Origin: Bacillota bacterium
GTDB taxonomy: Bacteria > Bacillota > UBA4882 > UBA8346
Direction of reading: 5' to 3'
DNA: 37,527 nucleotides
NCBI GenBank assembly: GCA_029776205.1
Contig: JAKOTQ010000034.1
Location: 1-37,527 of the forward strand
Made by a program: the position numbers and the translations under genes. Of the stretch, positions 32,560 to 37,527 are shown piece by piece (position 1 is the first letter of the stretch; each line of letters opens with the position of its first letter). The notes below the pieces were generated by a model. The model worked only from the letters and a program-made list of their open reading frames with translations. It was not told the DNA's origin and made no database searches.

Positions 32560-34083
32560 ATGTCAGAGCTACCAATGTTAAATCGCAAACTTCTCGAAGA
32601 AAAATATCTGGGCACCCCGCTTGCCGATTATCCGGCCGAAATTTTAAATTACCCTGAAAGAGTCATCCAATTTGGTGAGGGTAATTTCTTACGGGCTTTT
32701 GTGGAATGGATGTTCCACAAAACCAACAAAGCTGGATTATTTAAAGGAAGAATCGTTGTTGTTCAGCCTATTGAACAGGGCCGTGTTAAAAACCTCAATG
32801 AACAAGACGGTTTATATACCTTATTGCTCCGCGGAAATCAATCCGGAAAAATCGTCGATGAACGGGAAATTATTCCGGTCATCAGCCGCGGTCTGGAATC
32901 TAGCACTCAATGGGAAGAAGTGCTCAAATGCGCTGAAAATCCGGAGATCGAATACTTCGTTTCCAATACCACTGAAGCCGGTATCGCTTACCGTGCGGAA
33001 GACAAACTCACCGACACACCGCCGGTATCCTTCCCCGGTAAACTTACAGTTTATCTGTATCGTCGTTTTCAACATTTTCAAGGGGATCCTTCCAAAGGAA
33101 TGGTTATTATCCCTTGCGAATTGATCGATCGGAACGGCGACAACCTCAAAAAGATCGTTCTGCAATATGCTAAAGAATGGGGGCTTCCTGAGGCATTTTC
33201 GACTTGGGTTGATCAATCCAACCATTTCGTAAACACGTTGGTAGACCGGATCGTCACCGGATATCCCTTTAAAGAAGCAGCTGCTCTCGAAGAGGAATTT
33301 GGTTATCATGATCAAAACCTCAACACCGGCGAAATCTTCCATCTGTGGGTTATCGAAGGCGATGCCGCTCTTTCCGAACGTTTGCCTTTCCACAAAGTAG
33401 GCCTCAATGTCAAATGGGTGGATGATCTTACGCCCTATCGTACCCGTAAAGTACGGATTTTAAATGGAGCCCACACTTCAACGGTGGCAGTAGCTTGCTT
33501 ATCCGGTATCGAATTCGTCCGGGATGCCATCACCGATGAATCCGTCGGCAAATTCCTGCAGGACGTATTGTTTGAAGAGATCATTCCGACGCTGGACTCT
33601 GATGAGAACGAATTGAAAACCTTTGCCAATGATGTACTGGATCGGTTCAACAACCCGTTCATCGATCATAAATGGTTTGATATCGCATTAAACTCCACCT
33701 CTAAATTTGAAACCCGGGTTATGCCGTCTCTCCGCCGTTATGTAGAGCAAAACGGCCAACTTCCGAAGAAATTAACCTTCTCACTGGCTGCCTTAATCGC
33801 TCTCTATCGCGGTACTGAGATCCGCAACGGTAAACTGGTGGGTATGCGCAGCGGCAAAGAATACTTTGTCCAGGATGATTCAGATACCTTGGAATTCTTC
33901 CGGGATAACTGGTCCCAATACGAAGCCGGCCAACAAAACATTGAACAGTTGGTGAAAAACGTATTAAATCGTTTCTGGGCTGACTTTACAACCCAAAACC
34001 CGCAACTCGTTACCGACGTAGCGAATTATGTTGAGGTTATCATCAACGCCGGTATTACGCCCGGATTGCAAAAATGTTCATAA
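32560..34083 (+). CDS. uxaB: Tagaturonate reductase (altronate oxidoreductase)
   Basis: 507-residue member of the mannitol/polyol dehydrogenase family that interconverts D-tagaturonate and D-altronate with NADH. Seen: the nucleotide-binding start VIQFGEGNFLRAFVEWMF, then FVSNTTEAGI, LIDRNGDNL, and the family lysine/asparagine block KVRILNGAHTSTVAVACLSG. UxaB is preferred to fructuronate reductase UxuB because of these motifs and because uxaE and uxaA follow. AAGGAGG lies upstream of the ATG. It is probably regulated by the adjacent AraC protein. Confidence 0.92.
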   Translation: MSELPMLNRKLLEEKYLGTPLADYPAEILNYPERVIQFGEGNFLRAFVEWMFHKTNKAGLFKGRIVVVQPIEQGRVKNLNEQDGLYTLLLRGNQSGKIVDEREIIPVISRGLESSTQWEEVLKCAENPEIEYFVSNTTEAGIAYRAEDKLTDTPPVSFPGKLTVYLYRRFQHFQGDPSKGMVIIPCELIDRNGDNLKKIVLQYAKEWGLPEAFSTWVDQSNHFVNTLVDRIVTGYPFKEAAALEEEFGYHDQNLNTGEIFHLWVIEGDAALSERLPFHKVGLNVKWVDDLTPYRTRKVRILNGAHTSTVAVACLSGIEFVRDAITDESVGKFLQDVLFEEIIPTLDSDENELKTFANDVLDRFNNPFIDHKWFDIALNSTSKFETRVMPSLRRYVEQNGQLPKKLTFSLAALIALYRGTEIRNGKLVGMRSGKEYFVQDDSDTLEFFRDNWSQYEAGQQNIEQLVKNVLNRFWADFTTQNPQLVTDVANYVEVIINAGITPGLQKCS

Positions 34084-34156
34084 ATTGACCAAGTTTAACC
34101 ATGTTTAAACTATAAACTGCTGATAGTTCACAAAACTTATTACCTTCTTGTACAAA

Positions 34157-34199
34157 AATCCCCTTAATTATACTATAATTAAGGGGATTAAGTTTTTTT
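34157..34199 (+). terminator. Terminator or attenuator between uxaB and uxaE
   Basis: Perfect 15-bp stem AATCCCCTTAATTAT/ATAATTAAGGGGATT (34157-34171 with 34175-34189), then AAGTTTTTTT. A second hairpin, CCAGGA/TCCTGG (34203-34222 region), follows at once, before the uxaE ribosome binding site. With uxaE only 160 bp after uxaB, this may set the level of read-through. Confidence 0.8.
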
Positions 34200-34246
34200 C
34201 AACCAGGAGAAACTTTTTCCTGGATACAAAAAGGAGGGTAAAGTAC

Positions 34247-35782
34247 GTGAACACATTAGAATCATTCATCCAACTGATCGCAGAAGGTACACCCCTTGTC
34301 GATTTGAAAGCAGCCGCTGAAAATCGTCCGGAGTTTAAAGGTATTTACCCAAACTCCATCCATCAACATGAACAATCGATCTTGTTCATCTTTAAAGGTG
34401 AGTCTGTCAAGAAATTGATCATCGTCAATGACGGCTCGCCTCTTTTTACAGAATTCAGCGGTAATCTTTTGAATTCTCCATCCGGCTTAAAAATTAAAGA
34501 AGTCGATTTAAACGTAGAAAACAGTTTGGTTCTTCGGAAATATTTCCCCTTTACCAATCCGGTTTCCCTGGCTTCTGCTCCCGCTACTTTTGGCGTCGGC
34601 GACCGGTTGGGACTGGCTTCCGGCGGGCACATCCGTGTTCTCCGAAACAGCAAAGCAAAACCCATTTTAGCCCAACAATCCATTCGTGAATTAAACTTAA
34701 CGGGACGGACCTACCCCGCAGTTTTAGCTGATGCCGTTTGGGCTGTTTTCCAAGAAGATTACCAAGGCGGTTTTGGGGCGGACGGCGATCACTTGAAGAC
34801 TCCCGCTGAAGTCAAGATGGCTTTGGAAGACGGGTTTACCATGATCACGCTGGACTGTTCGGAACATATCAACAACGTTTCAGCAGAAGATACTGAAAAA
34901 ATCAATGCCTTATATGAGCAAATCACTTCCGAACAACGGGCGAAACTGGAGCAAACTTTTTTAAATAAAGAATTTAAACTCAAAAGCGGTTTGACTCTCT
35001 CTTTCTCCCCTGAAAAGCTTAAACTGAATATTGTCATCTATCAAAAGGCCATCAATTTTGCCATTCAAATTTATAACGATCTGATTCGAACCAGTCCACA
35101 CCAGGTTGATTTTGAAGTCTCCATCGACGAAACCTTGACTCCCACGGATCCGGCGTCCCATTACTTTGTTGCTGCCCAGCTTATTGAAGCCGGCGTCAAA
35201 GTAAACAGTATGGCACCGCGTTTCTGCGGCGAATTCCAAAAGGGAATCGATTACATCGGAAGCCTTGCCCAATTTGAGAAAGAGTATAAAGAACACCAAC
35301 AAATTGCCGATCATTTCGGCTACAAACTCAGCATCCACTCAGGCAGTGATAAATTTAGCGTCTTCCCTATCATCGGCCGGGAAAGCAAAGGCCATATCCA
35401 CGTTAAAACCGCCGGTACCAACTGGCTGGAAGCTGTCCGGGTGATTATTGAAGCTGATCCTGCCTTGTATCGTGAGATTCACAAATTTGCCCTGGAAAAT
35501 CTGGCTGAGGCCAAAAAATACTACCACATTTCCGCTGATATGAACCGGGTGCCGAATATCGATACTCTATCCGACGCTGAACTGAAAGATCTGATGAACC
35601 AAAACGATGCTCGCCAACTGATTCACATTACCTACGGTCTGATCTTACAAGCTAAGGATTCCGCTGGTAACAGCCGTTTCCGGGATCGGATCTACGCCTG
35701 CCTCCACCAGCATGAGGACCTTTACTATGAAATGCTCCAAAAGCATATCGGTAAACACCTGGAACTGTTGAACCTGATGTAA
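34247..35782 (+). CDS. uxaE: Tagaturonate/fructuronate epimerase
   Basis: 511 residues matching the tagaturonate epimerase family, which interconverts D-fructuronate and D-tagaturonate at C4 and so joins the glucuronate and galacturonate routes. Visible are FGVGDRLGLASGGHIRVLR near residue 120, TPAEVKMALEDGFTMITLDC and a following SEH, an SIHSGSDKFSVFPIIGR block, and HVKTAGTNWLEAVRV. Metal-binding His and Asp residues are expected among them. I use GTG 34247, with AAGGAGGG upstream; a 33-codon extension would run through the attenuator hairpin. A terminator follows, so uxaA is likely a separate unit. Confidence 0.9.
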   Translation: MNTLESFIQLIAEGTPLVDLKAAAENRPEFKGIYPNSIHQHEQSILFIFKGESVKKLIIVNDGSPLFTEFSGNLLNSPSGLKIKEVDLNVENSLVLRKYFPFTNPVSLASAPATFGVGDRLGLASGGHIRVLRNSKAKPILAQQSIRELNLTGRTYPAVLADAVWAVFQEDYQGGFGADGDHLKTPAEVKMALEDGFTMITLDCSEHINNVSAEDTEKINALYEQITSEQRAKLEQTFLNKEFKLKSGLTLSFSPEKLKLNIVIYQKAINFAIQIYNDLIRTSPHQVDFEVSIDETLTPTDPASHYFVAAQLIEAGVKVNSMAPRFCGEFQKGIDYIGSLAQFEKEYKEHQQIADHFGYKLSIHSGSDKFSVFPIIGRESKGHIHVKTAGTNWLEAVRVIIEADPALYREIHKFALENLAEAKKYYHISADMNRVPNIDTLSDAELKDLMNQNDARQLIHITYGLILQAKDSAGNSRFRDRIYACLHQHEDLYYEMLQKHIGKHLELLNLM

Positions 35783-35802
35783 AAATACCGTTCATCATCA
35801 AA

Positions 35803-35835
35803 GGGCTCACCCTCCTTCGACGGTGAGCTCTTTTT
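35803..35835 (+). terminator. Terminator after uxaE
   Basis: Nine-bp stem GGGCTCACC/GGTGAGCTC (35803-35811 with 35822-35830, one wobble) followed by five T. The 35836-35992 stretch beyond is A+T-rich and probably holds the uxaA promoter, though no clear boxes were seen. Confidence 0.82.
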
Positions 35836-35992
35836 AACTGCCTGAATAACTAAAAAACCTGATTTACCAAATAAATTAACATTTTTTCAATATCCTTCTA
35901 AAGGGAAAATAAGCGTATACCTCGAATTATTAAAAATTAATAAATTTCAGCAAATTGCAAACTTTAAAAACATAAGAAAATGGTGATTAACA

Positions 35993-37496
35993 ATGAGCAA
36001 TGTACTGCAAATCCGGCCCGAAGATAATGTGGCCATCGCCCTGGCTCCGATTTCAAAAGGCACTGTCCTGAAAATTGGCAACCAGGAGATCGAAGTCAAA
36101 CAAGACATTCCCAATGGACATAAAGTGGCACTCCGTGATATCGCTCCGAGTGAACACGTGCTCCGCTATGGTTATTCCATTGGCTTAGCCAGCAGTCCGA
36201 TTAGCAAAGGTGAATGGGTACATACCCATAACCTTCATACCGGTCTCAAAGACAAGCTGGAATATACTTATAATCCAACGCCACAGCGGGCAGCCCAACC
36301 GGAGGGCCCCATCCCCACTTTCCTGGGTTACCGCCGCCATGACGGCCAGGTAGGTATCAGAAATGAAATTTGGCTCATTAATATGGTGGGATGTACCAAC
36401 CGGCAAAGCCAACGCTTAGCCCAAATGGCCACCCAAAAATATCAATCCTTAATCAATGACGGCATCATCGACGGATTCTATGATTTTGCCCATCCCTACG
36501 GCTGCTCCCAGTTGGGGGATGACCTGGAAAACACCCAGAAAATTTTGGCCGGATTTGTCAAACACCCGAATGCAGCCGGAGTTCTGGTTATCGGTTTAGG
36601 CTGTGAAAACAACCGGCTGGATGACTTTAAACACTTTATCGAAGGCTATGATCCGAACCGGGTGAAGTTTATGGTCCTCCAAGAGGTTGAGGATGAATTT
36701 GCCACCGGTATGGAGCTCCTGGATCAACTGGTCCAGTTTGCTTCTACCTTCAAGCAGGAACCCATCCCGGTTTCCGAGTTGAAAATTGGCCTCAAATGCG
36801 GCGGATCCGATGGATTCTCCGGAATCACCGGCAACCCCTTAGTCGGCCATGTTGCCGATAAACTTATCAGCTACGGCGGTACTGCCGTTCTCACCGAAGT
36901 TCCGGAAATGTTCGGTGCAGAAACCATTTTGATGAACCGGGCCAAAGATGAAGAAATCTTCAAAAAGACCGTTTCCCTTATTAATGACTTTAAAGATTAT
37001 TTCATCAGAAACGGCCAGGAAGTGTATGAAAACCCCCCCCGGCAATAAAGACGGCGGCATCACCACTCTGGAGGAGAAATCCTTGGGCTGTACCCAAAAA
37101 GGCGGTACCAGCACAGTGATGGATGTCTTAAAATATGGTGAACGAATTAAAACCAACGGTTTGAACCTGTTAGAAGGCCCGGGCAATGACATTGTCTCAA
37201 CCACAGCCATGACCGCTGCCGGTGCCCATATCATCCTCTTCACCACCGGACGGGGTAACCCGATGGGAGCTGCAGTTCCCACCATTAAAGTATCGACCAA
37301 TTCCGGACTGGCACAGAAGAAAGCCAACTGGATTGACTTTAATGCCGGTCAACTGTTGGAAGGCGTCTCCATGGAAGCCTTGACGGATCAATTCTTCGAA
37401 TATCTGTTGAAGGTTGCCAGCAAACAGGAGCTGACCAAAAATGAGATCAACGGATATCGGGATATCGCTATTTTCAAGACCGGAGTTACGTTGTAA
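35993..37496 (+). pseudogene. uxaA: Altronate dehydratase, split by a frameshift at a C8 tract
   Basis: Dehydrates D-altronate to 2-keto-3-deoxy-D-gluconate. Residues 1-90 form the SAF-type domain (IRPEDNVAIALAPI). The large catalytic domain follows with RRHDGQVGIRNEIWL, VGCTNRQSQRLAQ, FAHPYGCSQLGDD and LKCGGSDGFSGITGNPLVG. At 37033-37040 a run of eight C shifts the frame, and translation ends after ENPPRQ at 37048. The next frame continues the protein as PPGNKDGGITTLEEKSLGC and ends normally at 37496. Seven or ten C would restore one protein of about 500 residues, the usual size. Cause unknown: sequencing error, real mutation, or slippage. GGTGATT precedes the ATG. Confidence 0.88.
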
Positions 37497-37527
37497 AAAT
37501 AAGAGAAGCGCGCCAACAAAGGGAGTT

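Noticed and set aside
32821-33393. 190-codon open frame antisense to uxaB
   Set aside because: It is the mirror of a well-supported coding frame with strong motifs; no ribosome binding site or family match.
36839-37327. 162-codon open frame antisense to uxaA
   Set aside because: It spans the frameshift on the opposite strand and reflects uxaA codon use; no motif seen.
1-37527. CRISPR arrays, tRNA or rRNA genes, prophage or insertion sequences
   Set aside because: I saw no regularly spaced repeats, no tRNA cloverleaf with a T-loop consensus, and no complete transposase or integrase in any frame.

Overview
The window reads as a chromosomal segment of an anaerobic, spore-forming Firmicute (Clostridia/Limnochordia-like) with intermediate G+C. 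Supports are strong Shine-Dalgarno sites, sigma-A promoters with TATAAT boxes, a small acid-soluble spore protein of the SspH type, a SleB/CwlJ-type cortex hydrolase, and the gene order xseA-xseB-polyprenyl synthase-PAP2-dxs. I cannot name the species.

Layout. 1-3.9 kb: a partial MrfA-type helicase and an FAD oxidoreductase (minus), then ubiE (plus). 4.0-8.8 kb: a DUF378 protein, an aguA-aguB-esterase-esterase operon (plus), sspH and a GNAT acetyltransferase (minus). 8.8-11.3 kb: sleB, and a translationally coupled PHP phosphatase/DUF2161 pair. 11.3-11.9 kb has no convincing gene but is crowded with hairpins. It holds a candidate structured RNA on the minus strand and one copy of a hairpin-rich repeat. 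12.1-17.9 kb: a MATE-like membrane protein, speE, a TPR protein and an iron alcohol dehydrogenase. 18.0-19.7 kb: the second repeat copy, a GNAT enzyme and an AbiGi-like protein. 19.9-27.2 kb, all minus: xseA, xseB, polyprenyl synthase, PAP2, OLE RNA, oapA, dxs, yhhQ. 27.5-31.4 kb: an ECF sigma/anti-sigma pair, an SLH-domain protein and a DUF1848 protein. 31.5-37.5 kb: an AraC regulator followed by uxaB, uxaE and uxaA for hexuronate catabolism.

The most notable item is the roughly 700-nt stretch between the PAP2 gene and dxs. By position, size, structure and the membrane protein that follows, I read it as the OLE (ornate, large, extremophilic) RNA gene with its partner oapA. It sits in the isoprenoid/xse operon and has a TATAAT box just upstream of its presumed 5' end.

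How the genes work together: AguA, AguB and SpeE cover agmatine to putrescine to spermidine, and the diamine-acetyltransferase-like GNAT could modify the products. UxaE, UxaB and UxaA convert fructuronate/tagaturonate to altronate and then 2-keto-3-deoxygluconate, probably under the adjacent AraC regulator. As written, uxaA is broken by one frameshift at a run of eight C. Several start codons were moved from the longest reading frame to the codon with a proper ribosome binding site, as noted in the entries.
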